From the NCBI RefSeq assembly GCF_002865645.1, contig NW_020194517.1, positions 1,116,001 to 1,180,000 on the forward strand: a stretch of DNA of 64,000 bases. Reading direction: 5' to 3'. The notes below the pieces were generated by a model. The model ran no database searches and was not told the DNA's origin. It saw only the letters and a program-made list of their open reading frames with translations. Shown piece after piece: positions 21,938 through 32,450 of the stretch. The DNA is from Hyaloscypha bicolor E. Taxonomy: Eukaryota > Ascomycota > Leotiomycetes > Helotiales > Hyaloscyphaceae. The translations under genes and the position numbers were made by a program. Numbering within the stretch: the first letter of the stretch is position 1; the number at the start of each line of letters is the position of its first letter.

Positions 21938-24265
21938 GTTGCGGTGGAAGTGTCGGAGGTTGAAGTTGGATTGCGTTTTGGGGTGGATGTTGAAGTTGTA
22001 GTTGTATGGCTTTCTTAGAAATTGCAAGACGGGCGGGTAATAAAGATCATTCCTGGGTGAGAAACGTTTATTTATGTGTCGGGGTCACTGCTATGCAGCG
22101 ACGTGATGAACAAGTAGGTGTGGTCATTCTTCAATGCACACCCGAATAGTGCTATAAGCGGTCTGACTGGAGGAAGTGCTTTAGATAACAAATGCAATGC
22201 ATCGGTGACCACAGACCTGTTAGGTGTGCACCCGCGAATGGGGCACTACTGTGTCCATTTCCATTTTCATGATGTTCCAGGCATGCCAGCTGCAATAAGA
22301 GTGAAAAAACGCCACAAATGAGGTGGGTGCATGTAGGTGCAGGCAACACCATGAGATTGGTCGGATTGAGTCAATAGAGAAGTATCGTTTTACGAATCAG
22401 TCAACTGGAAGTAGCTTCCGCATGAAGACCCTACAATAGTCCGCTCGGTTCTCAAAGAACTCATCCGTCACACTTGCCCCGCAAAACCACTTCCAGTCAA
22501 ATCCCTCAAAACGGCATTTCCAGAAATTTAGGAGACACACCTGATTTCCGTCTACCCGCAGACCTGGCATCTACACAAAGCGATAGATATCAAATACACA
22601 AAATTGAGAAAAATCCTCACTTCGCCGAAGTCTCGTGGTTGCGTCGCTTCAAGACAACATGGGGTCGCGCAATCAGGTATTCTTAATTTGACGCGGGTGT
22701 TCGACTGCCCAATATTGCACAGCCAGGACTGAAAGGTGCCAGCTTTTGCCCTAGGGGTTGAACGAAAGAGGTCGGTAAGGAGATACATGGAGAGGGATAA
22801 GTGAACATCATCCATGTCGGGATACGGCAGTAAAACGCCTGATCCAAGTCATTCTTATGACCACGAAGATATCGAGCTGCACCAAGAAGAACGCCTCATG
22901 CAAGCCGAAAGTTTAGAATAGGCTAATGAGAAATAGTTAGCTCGAATTCGTGTCCTCGTTTTGTCGATCTCCCTCGTTTCAGCACCTGTGGTGTGGTGGA
23001 CACAGCATACAAAATGGCTATTGAAGCTCGAATAGGAGGTATCTAATGGTTCGCCTTTGACAGAGCCGTCAGTTAAAGCATTAAAAAGGAAGTGCATCCA
23101 ATTACCTCAAACTAACGGAGCGAAAGAAGCATGGAAAAAGTTGGACTAGTCTGGATTTGGACTCGGTCAACTCCCCCTATTCTTTCGACTTTCGTCAAGC
23201 GAGGAGAAAACAGCTTCTGCAACAAATCACCCGCAATCTGCAGCAGGGAATCCCCCCGTCTCCCCAGCACATATGATTTCGTTCTCATAATAGGTGTTTC
23301 CGAGTCTTGAATCAGCGAACGACTGGAAACCCTTTCAGGGGTCCGTTTGGTTGAAAACTATTTCATAACTGAACATCCACAGATCAAAACATGAGAAGTG
23401 CCAGCCCCTTGGCCACAAAGTACGTCCAGTAGGCCCCTTTCCAAATCCTGCCTCCAGTCAGCATGCCCAGTCAATTACACAGCGGATATATGTCGATTTT
23501 CTCCTCTTTCTTCTCCTTAGCTTATAATCTTGTCAGCAGAGCCGGTCTATAGCAAACCCGTTTTGCGAATTTGACGGCTTGTTTACAATTTTTAATTGAG
23601 TGTAGCAACGTCAACAAATTAATGAATTGGTCTATACGAAGATCCTAAACTAAAAAGCACAAACTCTAGATGTGGAAGAGAAGGTCAAGATATATATTCG
23701 AAAATTGTCACGCGACTATGATCAGATGGCATTCGGAATCTCGAGCTCGTTGGAGCCGTACTGTAGACTTCAGGCATCAACAATGCTAAATGAGCAACAT
23801 CGTTCCGAGGATCGCGGCAGAAAGTCCTGCGACTACAGCGTATTTAATCTAATCATATCCCTGTAAAGTGCTGAAGACTAATAAGTAGCTTATGACTTGA
23901 TTAGCGAATGTTACAGTTTTGGTAGATTATTTGCGCAAGCGTCAACTCAAACAATAAAGCAGAGGAAGCACGTAACCGACTCCCTGCTGAGACCGTTGGC
24001 TAGGGCTCGGATAAGAGCATTAAGGGGGATGTGCGAATGGAAGATGACAAGCTCGGTAATTGCAAAAAGGGGAGAGCTGAAACTACCGGGCAGAATATCA
24101 GAACGCTGCAAGGACGAGAACAAAGGGCAAACAACCTCGGAAGCTATATACGAATATCATTAATCTCGAAGCAGAACAGAATAAATAAAAGTTGCTGGTT
24201 CGCGGAATTTGCTTGCATTTTCAAAAGAAGAGATATTGGACCAGAAAGCTAATGCGGTTGACAGT
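21938..24265. other. Gene-poor stretch
   Basis: 2.3 kb holding the upstream region of micro-gene 1 and A+T-rich sequence. Short frames on either strand lack motifs. Nothing supported. Confidence 0.45.
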
Positions 24266-25771
24266 CTAAGCCAACAATATCTCCACAGGCAGATCATGGT
24301 AGAGCTGGTAGTCGAGTTCCTGTGACCACTCCAGCACAAAAAACTTTGTCAACGCTACAAGAATATCCATATCAGCAGCACGAAACTGCTCTCCAGCATA
24401 GAATGCAGCCAGTCCAGAACTGCCTGAGGTCTCTAGCTGCCTGGACCAAAAATCAGTCCTGTCTAGGTTAACTTTGTCCACCATTCCGACACGTTGAAGC
24501 AGACATTCCACGATCGCAACAACAATTCTGACCACATCTCCACTATTACCGCTCCCCGATAAAATTGCCGATTCTGCCATGCTCGCCATGGGCCCATCAA
24601 CAAGCTCTGATGCCCAACCTCTTTCGATTAATGCAGCCCTACTTGCCAGAACGCCAGCTTGAAACCCAGACGCTAACTGCACTCGATACTGGTTCATGAC
24701 GGGCTTGCCATGAGCAAGAAGAACATCTTTCAGCCCCCGATGAAGAGACCAAGGTAGCGATGACCAAGGTAGGCAGTCAAGAGCTTTTGCTAGAACCTGT
24801 GCTTCATGCTTAGGGACATATAGAACGGCATGATTGGTCGCCTCTCCTAAGGCCGGGATCTCCAGCTTCACCGCGTTTTCATGTTCATTGAATGTCCATG
24901 GTACCAGAGCAAGCAAATCGACTTCGAAGACCTTTCCACCCTGCATATTATACAAGTGCCGAGTGCCATGTGCTCCTCCGAAACCCTTTGGTCGCTCTTG
25001 CAAAAGCCATGGCCCTGCGTGCTTTGCGCGTCCCGGAAAGGCAACTTTCCAGGCTCCATCTGAGACTATGCCTGCCATCATCTCGACGCATTTATTAACC
25101 CGTGCTGGGAGAGAGGGTGGGTAGACGTCAGTAGCAGCACTGTGACGGTCATGCGGAGCAAAGCGCACAACACAAGGCTTCCCAATCGGCCATGAAATGG
25201 TCCACTGCCCGCAATAAGAGGGGTAAGCAGAGCGATGGCCTGCTGCAGAGGAGTAGCGATAGATCGGACGTGCGTTGGTGAGTGCAAACAGAGTCATTAG
25301 AGTTGCACGAGAAATCTTAACACATAATTGTGACTCGTGGTTCACCAGAGCGACGAGATGTATCTGGGACCAGTCGTTGGAGACATTTGTTCTCGTGACT
25401 GCTTTCCCTTGCACCGTTTCAGAGAAGTCGATAGAGAGGGCTCGAGGGTGAATCGTGCCAAGGAGTATGGACCAGCAGGTAGTCCCCGTCTCTCCATGAG
25501 GAACGCGTGATAGATGAACATCGTTGATTCCGCAGAATTTGTCTGCGAGTCTTGCAGTTACCTGAGGACCAAGTGGTGGTGAGGGTTGTCTCCATAAATA
25601 AATGGCCTTTCTACCCGCAGAAGACCAAGGTCCAAGGTGTTTCGTAGTATTTTGAGCTTCTACCTCCTTGGTATCGCTCGTCTCTCTCATCATGTGCTGC
25701 AGCATAGTGGCTATCGCGACTGCCGACAGAGCAGCATTGAGTACCGTAGTGCTTGTGCTGGAAGGAGACAT
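24266..25771 (-). CDS. Intact orphan protein of 501 residues, possible N-terminal membrane anchor
   Basis: Single open exon from ATG (25771) to TAG. The N-terminus has a moderately hydrophobic segment (TVLNAALSAVAIATMLQHMM) that could be an anchor. The rest is soluble-looking with conserved-looking Trp/Pro blocks such as CGQWTISWPIGKPCVVRFAP, VYPPSLPARVNKCVEMM and GPWLLQERPKGFGGAHGTRH. The C-terminal third is helical and ends YHDLPVEILLA. I recognise no domain. It is the only long intact frame in a 20-kb region of relics, lies between duplicated units A and B and is on the same strand as the micro-genes, so it may belong to the same locus. That link is inference from position only. Confidence 0.75.
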   Translation of the reverse strand: MSPSSTSTTVLNAALSAVAIATMLQHMMRETSDTKEVEAQNTTKHLGPWSSAGRKAIYLWRQPSPPLGPQVTARLADKFCGINDVHLSRVPHGETGTTCWSILLGTIHPRALSIDFSETVQGKAVTRTNVSNDWSQIHLVALVNHESQLCVKISRATLMTLFALTNARPIYRYSSAAGHRSAYPSYCGQWTISWPIGKPCVVRFAPHDRHSAATDVYPPSLPARVNKCVEMMAGIVSDGAWKVAFPGRAKHAGPWLLQERPKGFGGAHGTRHLYNMQGGKVFEVDLLALVPWTFNEHENAVKLEIPALGEATNHAVLYVPKHEAQVLAKALDCLPWSSLPWSLHRGLKDVLLAHGKPVMNQYRVQLASGFQAGVLASRAALIERGWASELVDGPMASMAESAILSGSGNSGDVVRIVVAIVECLLQRVGMVDKVNLDRTDFWSRQLETSGSSGLAAFYAGEQFRAADMDILVALTKFFVLEWSQELDYQLYHDLPVEILLA

Positions 25772-26139
25772 CCTTGAGGCTTAAATGCGAGACTTGCTAA
25801 ATAGCTTGAAAGGTATTTATGAACACAAATGGAGCAATAATGGAACAGAAGTGGTGTGATGTGAGTAATGGCGCTTGGGAGCAAGCATCAAGCCGATTGA
25901 GGCTCGAAGAATAAACTAGCCTGAAGGAGGGAAAAGGTTGATAGTGGGCGCAATCAAACGCTTTCAAGACAATACATGACCATCAGAGCTGGAGTTGAGG
26001 TGTGGCAGAGAAAAGTTGAAGTATACTTGAGCGGGGAAATTCTCGCGGTGAGTTATCTGCGCAGAAAGCCACATGCTCCAACATCCCTGCCCTGCCTGAG
26101 GCACTATGCCTGAAATCGACATCTGCTTATCATTTCTGG

Positions 26140-26626
26140 TTCACTTATCGTCGCCAAAAGACGGCATGTGAGAAGGATATAGCAAGTTAGCGACTTAAAT
26201 TTGGTCCAACACGGTCCCAGTAACAGAGGGAGTATATCATATAATCGTAGCCAATGTCAGGTATGTCTTTGGGCTAGGTAGTAAAGTTTTTCTCGAAGTA
26301 GTTAAAGGCTTAAAGCTCTATGGGGGACGGATAGGGATAATAATAGCGGAGTTGTGAGAGCCACGGAGCCTTTTTAACGCCATTTGCAGACCGGGTCCGT
26401 GGGCGACGGGGTTTGCCCTCTGCAAAGACATTCTCGCTTCTAAATTGCAAGTTCGTATCTCCATTTAATCCTGAGGAACAGCTTTGGCCTGCTATGCGGC
26501 ATCGGCTAACAAGAGGTCGGGTCGAATCACACTGCCACTAAGAGAGGCCAGATCAGAGCCTTATTTGCTACTAACCTTCACACGGCGCTTCTTCCAGGTG
26601 AGATTACAAAGGCTTAGAAAGACCAT
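26140..26626 (-). pseudogene. Zn2Cys6 transcription-factor-like pseudogene, copy B (5' part only)
   Basis: ATG at 26624-26626 opens MVFLSLCNLTWKKRRVK, then an intron (gttagt...ggcag) and CDSTRPLVSRC. The exons are collinear with copy A at 20591 downwards, through FRSENVFAE, FNYFEKNF and PKDIPDIGYDYM to SFSHAVFW. Several cluster cysteines are lost and stops occur (for example after PSPIEL and after NFTT). The homology ends near 26140, in the upstream region of the orphan gene, so the 3' two thirds are missing. Confidence 0.68.
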
Positions 26627-27452
26627 AACACCTTATGGAAACTTTTCGGCTTAGCCGGTTTAGTAAGCAAGTGAGCCAAAGGGAGTTTGAGGATGATCTT
26701 GGAAAGGGTTGGGTAGTTTGGAGAAACGCGCCCCACATTTCTGCTTTGCCGAGCGGTCCCGTGCTCAGCCCCTGAAAACTGCCTTTCCTTTAATCTTTCC
26801 AATCCGCCGTTCATTTTCACTATTCGTTCTTATATAGCAGTGTCAAACTTGTTACTAGCCGTATATCACACTTTTCCCTTAGCCTAATTTGAATGTCAAA
26901 ACATGCTGTAGTACAGTATTTTCTATAGGTGCTGCGCTACCTAACCTCGAAGGCTTCGGCTTTGGGGGGGCGGAGCTGCCCTTTTTGCTTTTGCTGCTGT
27001 TCCCCCACGAGGAACTCGTGGAGTTGGCTCGTGCGACCGTTGTATTACTAGCTGGTAACGAGGTTGCACAAGGTGGGGGTGGGTTTTCAGAAGAATCTGA
27101 AAATGACGACCACTTGTTGTGTCGGTTGTGTCCTGAAAGGGAAACCCGCTCAAAATCGAGAGCCTTTTGGGCAAGGCTGAAATCTCCATTCTCTTTACCA
27201 TTCCGAGATTAGGGGATCCACAAATTACGATTCCTGCCAGCGATCATGTTTTGAAATCATTGGGGAGAGCGTTCACTAAGCAGGAAAAGATGGCATATTT
27301 CACGATCAAGAGATTTCATTCGATGTTCATCAACCTCCCCATAGCAAACACAAAGTCGTCACTTTGCCTTCAGTGATATTATTTCCAGATCCTCAAATAC
27401 CGATAGAACATTACCTACAAATTTCAGTTCATATCCTCCTTCAAATTGAGGA

Positions 27453-27600
27453 CTATTTGCCATAGCCTGGGACCGTCAGTTATGTTTTTGGCAGATGCGA
27501 TCGAGATCTTACTAGGATCGCTTGGTTGAGCCTTAGGTACTCCATCGGAACCGCCACCACCTTGGGAATCGGAGGGAAACTTCTCCGCTGTTGTTTTCAT
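27453..27600 (-). CDS. Micro-gene 2: 33-residue peptide, D-P-S-Y-G-K end
   Basis: complement(27453..27466, 27513..27600). Exon 1 (88 nt) opens MKTTAEKFPSDSQG, contains GGGGSDG and ends AQPSDP; the 46-nt intron (GTAAGA...CCCAG) splices to a 14-nt exon giving S-Y-G-K and TAG. It lies about 0.83 kb upstream of regulator relic B in the same orientation, as micro-gene 1 does relative to relic A. Open and correctly spliced in spite of the decayed neighbour. No signal peptide or cysteine. Confidence 0.65.
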
Positions 27601-29301
27601 GTTGCGAAGGGAGGGTAGGATGGCAACTGAGATTTTATTGCTCAGGGGTTCTTCTGTGGAAGATGAAAAATGACTGCGGGGGAAATTTGTGGGGGATGAA
27701 CGCCCATTTAACACTTCAGGGTAGTCATAACATAGAGGCAGATGCAGGACGGGTGTAATCATTCTTGCGTGAAAGTCAGGAAAGTATAGGAAGACTTTCA
27801 AGACTGGTAACTGGCTGCAATTCATGAGACACCGAAGATAATGTGCCGGTGACCAAGACTTCTTCGGTATGCATATCCCAGGGAAAGATTGCACTCATTC
27901 TCACGACGTTCCAAAGCGACTTTTCCCCGAGGCGAACACTATCCTCCCGATGGGGAAAGCCGTAATGGAGGTTAGCATGCGAGGGTGGTGGGGAAACAAT
28001 GACATTGGTTGGGTTCGACCAATAATGTATGACATGCCGACCAACGGTGTACAGCATTGCACCCCGGCTCATAAAATCTTCAAATCCATGCAAGTTCCAG
28101 CCGCAGAGCCTTACGAGTAATCGGACCAATGGGGTTAGTCCATGCAGATTGGCGGAAGCCGCACCGAGACACAAAGCCTCATTTCTTCGGTCATTCTTCC
28201 TGGTTGGGCCTCGATGACAGCATGGCTAGCGGAACCACTTGGCGAGGGTGGCCGCTTGCCCAATATCATGCTGCTTTTTCTGACAGGTGTCACGAGCTTC
28301 TTCATCGAATCATAAGAAGAGCAATCCAGGCAACAATACGTGAAGGCTGCGTGTTGCCAGTGGAAGGCCGGCATCGACTTGAAGCGTCGGCATCCAGGTG
28401 TTGCAAAAGGCAGGGACGATCCGACTGGCGCCGATCAAGACAGTCCCTCGCTGATAAGTGTCAAAGTAGGGGATGAGCAGGAGGGTATCGGCGATACAAT
28501 ATATTTGCAGTTTTCTGTTGAAAGTTGCATGGGAACCCGGGGCGTACGTCATTCTTGATCTAGGTTCGGTGATAAAGATTTGGTAGGGTCAACTGCTTTG
28601 GACTTTGAACGTGCGCAAACCGATTTGACCTTCGAGCAGCATTGGATTTTCACTAAGCTGTCCGAATGTTCTTCTGTGACGGCGAAGCCTCTTTTCGTCT
28701 TTGCACATCGAAAGACTTTGGCTTGCGATGTGGATGACGATCCGCAGTGGACTAGTCCTAAACTGCGTGGTTATGGGAAGAAAAGGAGGCCATCTCCCGA
28801 TTCAAGCTTCTCCCGTCACTAATCACTATGCATGACATGTACAGCGAGGCTTCTCGACTGCGGTAGGCACCAATTTTTAAAGTAAAAGAGAAAGAACATG
28901 GTATTTGTTCTCAAAATAGCAAAGTGATGAAATATAGAGAAGAATAACAGCGTGCATGTATCACTTGACTATTAAACATCTAAAATGACAATGTAACTCC
29001 AACGTTTAACAAGCCTATTGTACTACATCTCCCAGAACGACAACCCACGTCTAAATCTCACAGAGACACCTCAGACACATGCAATTCGCTTCAAGGGTGA
29101 AAGGCACGTTAAGCATCGACCACTGGGTGATGGTCACGTGCACTCATCTAAAACATATCTTCATTATTGTAAAGACCTCCAATCATCTGCATTGCTTCTC
29201 TTCAGCTCAGAAAATTGGCTCAAAATAATGGGAGATAAACGTACTGCACAAATCTGGGCTTCTTTGCTCAGCAGAATCGAATTGGCTAAGAACCGAGCGG
29301 G
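27601..29301. other. Gene-poor stretch between micro-genes 2 and 3
   Basis: 1.7 kb. Minus-strand frames at 27776-28174 and 28135-28552 are open but show no motif; they may be relics of something I do not recognise. An A+T-rich part (28870-29020) lies downstream of micro-gene 3. Confidence 0.4.
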
Positions 29302-29449
29302 CTACTTGCCATAACCTCGGAGGATAGAGTGAGTTAACGCAAGAACTGAAGCGAAGTTTCTTACCTGGATCACTCGGTTGAGTCTCAGTACCTCCAGATC
29401 CGTCTTCGCCCTGACCATCGGAGACAGTAATCTTCACTGTGATCTTCAT
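29302..29449 (-). CDS. Micro-gene 3: 32-residue peptide, D-P-G-Y-G-K end
   Basis: complement(29302..29315, 29365..29449). Exon 1 (85 nt) opens MKITVKITVSDGQGEDG and ends TETQPSDP; the 49-nt intron (GTAAGA...CCGAG) splices to a 14-nt exon giving G-Y-G-K and TAG. Together with micro-gene 4 it defines the core pattern: MKI, T-V-x-D-x-Q-G-E, S-G-x-T-x-T-Q, D-P-G-Y-G-K (20 of 32 positions identical by eye). A TATA-like box lies about 160 bp upstream. Confidence 0.72.
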
Positions 29450-30469
29450 GTTTGGAGAGAATGTGCGTGCTGTTGATGAACGAATATGTGGTGATGTCAA
29501 TTTGATGTGAATTCGAACCCGGCTGGAGGTAAAGTTGCTTTGGTTGAACTCTCCAACTGAGAAGAAGAGTGACTCGCAAGACGCTACAGATGGGTGGGTG
29601 TACAGCCTCTATTTATCTTTTGTGGGTTGGTACTTGGCACAGAGGCAGGGGGCAAGCAGAAGTGGTCACTGCTGCCCAAGTGACCTAATTAAGACATACC
29701 GGCCGGTCTTGCCTTCCCGTAAGATAGAAAAATCTTTCTAGATGTAGCCACATCAGCATGACCGATAAATTTCAGGGGATGGAAAGGTAGGCGAAGGGCG
29801 TGCAACGGACTGCAGAAACTCTATTCCCCTGAGACCTTGAAGGAACCAAATCTGACGTGCAGCCCAGGATTGTAGGCAAAGAAGACGAATACCAAAACTT
29901 TCACTTACATAATCACGGCTTCTTGCCAAGAACTGGCAGCGCACCCTTGAATCCATTGACATTGTTCTGGAAAGGAAAGTTGTTGCTCTTTTCCCAGATT
30001 CCCAGATTCGAAACTTGAACGGTTTTCTGTTTGATGAGGCCATGAAAGCACGTTGGTGTTATAACCATCAAGCCTAAGATTGATTAGTGGATCGGTCAGG
30101 GCCACTGGATTGGAGAAAGTCTCATGGAAGCTCCGAGAGAAAGGATCAGCCGGTCCAAATTCGAAAGGGTATGTGGAACCCGGTGCCCGACTTGTATCTG
30201 TCGGCTTCTTTGCTGAAATAGAAACACTAACTACAAGCGGAACATCAGTGCCACTTTAGGGTTAGTTCTGAAGCCTTTTGCTGAGGCTCCCATTTTTAAA
30301 TTGATCAATGACTCGGTGGGAACCTCTCAGAAACGGGAGTTGGCATACCACGAGTCAGCACCTCGCCAATATTGGCTCCGAAACCAATCAAAGACCAATG
30401 CTGGCCTTGCTGCAAGTCATCAGTTCGCTTCACTGCAGAAGAAGGCTACCCCCATTGACCTTGCGGCTG
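29450..30469. other. Upstream region of micro-gene 3 and spacer
   Basis: 1.0 kb. Apart from a TATA-like box I see nothing supported. A minus-strand frame at 29905-30105 is short and without motif. Confidence 0.4.
29608..29618 (-). promoter_or_regulatory. TATA-like box of micro-gene 3
   Basis: Minus strand reads GATAAATAGAGG, about 160 bp upstream of the micro-gene ATG. Confidence 0.4.
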
Positions 30470-30720
30470 TCGTCTCTGTAAGGATGTAGGTTCTGTAGGT
30501 ATCCTTGCTGCCGCCGCGCCTGCAAAAGACCCATAGCTCCTATGTAATGGCAAACGGCATTCCAGAATCGAGAGCCAACATCGTCCGACGCAGACGAACG
30601 TGAATTTTGAACGAATCTTCTCTTGGTTCCGTACATAAAGTCCCATCAAGCGGTTAGCCCACGAACAAATTTCTCTTGGGAAAAGAAGTGCAATAGACCT
30701 ACTTTCTCTTAGACCTTCCT
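30470..30720 (-). pseudogene. Zn2Cys6 transcription-factor-like pseudogene, copy C (internal fragment)
   Basis: Closely similar to copy A at 19725-19940, including the intron and both flanking exon parts. The minus strand gives RRQQGYLQNLHPYRDD after a tgcaaaag/gcag-like acceptor; copy A gives RRQWGYPQNLLLYRA. Upstream of 30720 the similarity to copy A stops abruptly, so this copy was broken by rearrangement. It sits about 1.5 kb downstream of micro-gene 4, which repeats the regulator plus micro-gene arrangement. Confidence 0.65.
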
Positions 30721-32166
30721 TGACTTCACGCCACCCCCACCACCACAATTGCACCGCTTGGAGACTTGGTCGGCCTTTGTTTCCCGGGCCGTCGGGGTTC
30801 GCAGGATAGTCTCGGGACACCGTCAAACTCCGCCGAATCGGCGGTGGTGGGACTCGGCAGTGAGCAGCGCTTGGTACTTCTGCAAGCTGCAAGAACCCCT
30901 GTTCGAGTGATCGGCCCCCAAAACAGCCACTGGCTTCGGAGGCAGGGCTTTCGTAATGCACTTCCAATCACAGGTATTCAACTGCTTGGAGAGCCTTGTA
31001 ACCGCAATTACGAGACATGCCACGCGAGCTCTTCTCTTTGCTCCTGCCATTTTCATCTCCTTGAAGCTGCATGAATCTAGTTGATAAAATATCCAAGCTT
31101 TTTTCAAATACATTTCCAATACAATTGATTTGCGCCAGCGGCTGATAGCACTCGGAACGATCCACACGGTGGTCTGTGGTGCATGCAGCTGATGATGGTG
31201 TACAGCCTTGATGAAGGGAACTAGGAATTTCCCGACACAAATGCAAGCCGTAGTTTAATTCCAGCTCAAAATCCTTAACACCCAATAAGACATCCTGTCA
31301 AGGTCGGTTTGCGGTACAGAGCGCCCCTGATTGCGTCGGAGCCTCGGCAGTCTTCTTCTTGCACTCCATGTGCGCCCGTTCTCCGCTTCGCATTTACGTA
31401 TTTACGTATTTACGACGTGACGACTTAGAAGTTTTTGCGGGGAGCTTGTGACACGGAACTGAAATAACACTTCCCAGCACTCGCAAAAGCAAATAGACGT
31501 CGAAATATACAGTCCCTACATGAGTGTCCAATTGGTCGAAACATCTATCACACTACTACACAAGGATCAACAGAGTAGCCGCAGAGGAAAATTGAAAAAT
31601 GTATTCGTAATCACTTGGCTACTATAAACAAGCAAACGGCAAAATATCATTATTCTAAAGAACTATTGTTCGACCAGATACATAGTGGTTAATACTATGC
31701 ATCAGACATTGTGTGATCAAGATCAAACGCAAGCCGAGCCATCACAACAGTCACAACAAACCAGAATCCTTGACCCATGCCAGAAGTAAAACCTTCCAAT
31801 GATCTAAAAGCAAATGGATAAAAGAAAACCAGAGCACAAGCTCGTTGTCGCTTGACCACAAAACACGCAGGATATCAAAGGGCTACTGTTACGAAGAACT
31901 ATGTTTAAGGGACTATATTAATGTATTTGCTCCTCTTTAAGAGTGCGTGTCGAAATTTTAAACAGAGATTGCGACTCGATTCCGGGCTGTGATACGAAAG
32001 CCGACAGCATAACTTGCTTCGCGTTGTTGGTGAGTTCCAATTACCAAAGGCACTGCCATCCATTAGCTTCAGATTACATTAGCAATAATGAGCAGCATAC
32101 GAAATTCGCCTTGATAGCTTACAATCGAACCCATACCCTCAACCAGATCGAAAGCTCGGATCAGAG
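30721..32166. other. Gene-poor stretch with short repeats
   Basis: 1.4 kb. It contains a triple ATTTACGT tandem near 31395-31415 and diverged direct repeats at about 31615-31690 and 31848-31925, the latter including GAACTATGTTTAA. Open minus-strand frames (30823-31167, 30968-31285) have no recognisable motif. Confidence 0.4.
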
Positions 32167-32313
32167 CTACTTGCCGTAGCCTACTATGTGTGAGAGATGG
32201 CAATGACTTGAGGTGAAAGGGCTCTTACCAGGATCGGTGGCCTGAGTATCAGTCGCTCCTGAGCTGCCTTCGCCTTGAGAATCATAGACAGTAACTTCTT
32301 CTGCGATCTTCAT
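32167..32313 (-). CDS. Micro-gene 4: 32-residue peptide, D-P-G-Y-G-K end
   Basis: complement(32167..32180, 32229..32313). Exon 1 (85 nt) opens MKIAEEVTVYDSQGEG and ends DTQATDP; the 48-nt intron (GTAAGA...ATAGTAG) splices to a 14-nt exon giving G-Y-G-K and TAG. An alternative acceptor 3 nt earlier would insert one Val; the later one is preferred because it matches the other three genes. A strong TATA box (CTATATAAG) lies about 130 bp upstream. Confidence 0.72.
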   Translation of the reverse strand: MKIAEEVTVYDSQGEGSSGATDTQATDPGKSPFTSSHCHLSHIVGYGK

Positions 32314-32439
32314 GTCGACTGTTGAAGTATTGAGTGGCCAAGTCGAATTGCTTTTGTTGATAAGGTACCTATCTATCCGCGAGGAGATTCAAAGTTTGAG
32401 GAGTGGCGATTGTGACAGCAAGCTGATGGTGGGAAGGGA

Positions 32440-32450
32440 GACTTATATAG
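32440..32450 (-). promoter_or_regulatory. TATA box of micro-gene 4
   Basis: Minus strand reads CCTATATAAGT, 130 bp upstream of the ATG; the best core-promoter match in the repeat region. Confidence 0.55.

Larger units (their letters stand above)
20085..22030 (-). repeat. Duplicated block, unit A (5' part of regulator relic plus micro-gene 1)
   Basis: By eye this interval matches 26140-27680 along most of its length: the regulator 5' exons, the roughly 300 bp upstream of them (ending near 20930 and 26930), and the micro-gene with its 3' flank (21590-21860 and 27260-27530). Unit A also contains a foldback element at 21057 that is absent from unit B. Confidence 0.7.
26140..27680 (-). repeat. 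Duplicated block, unit B (regulator relic plus micro-gene 2)
   Basis: Counterpart of unit A. It includes a shared motif upstream of the regulator (CCATT/GTTCATTTTCAC-like at 26805-26820) and shared 3' sequence of the micro-gene (GACGGTCCCAG against GACGGTGCCAG on the minus strand). Confidence 0.65.

Noticed and set aside
23340..23470. GGGGTCCGTTTGGTTG motif resembling a Tourist/Harbinger terminus
   Set aside because: No matching inverted partner was found within about 130 bp, so it is not a demonstrable element.
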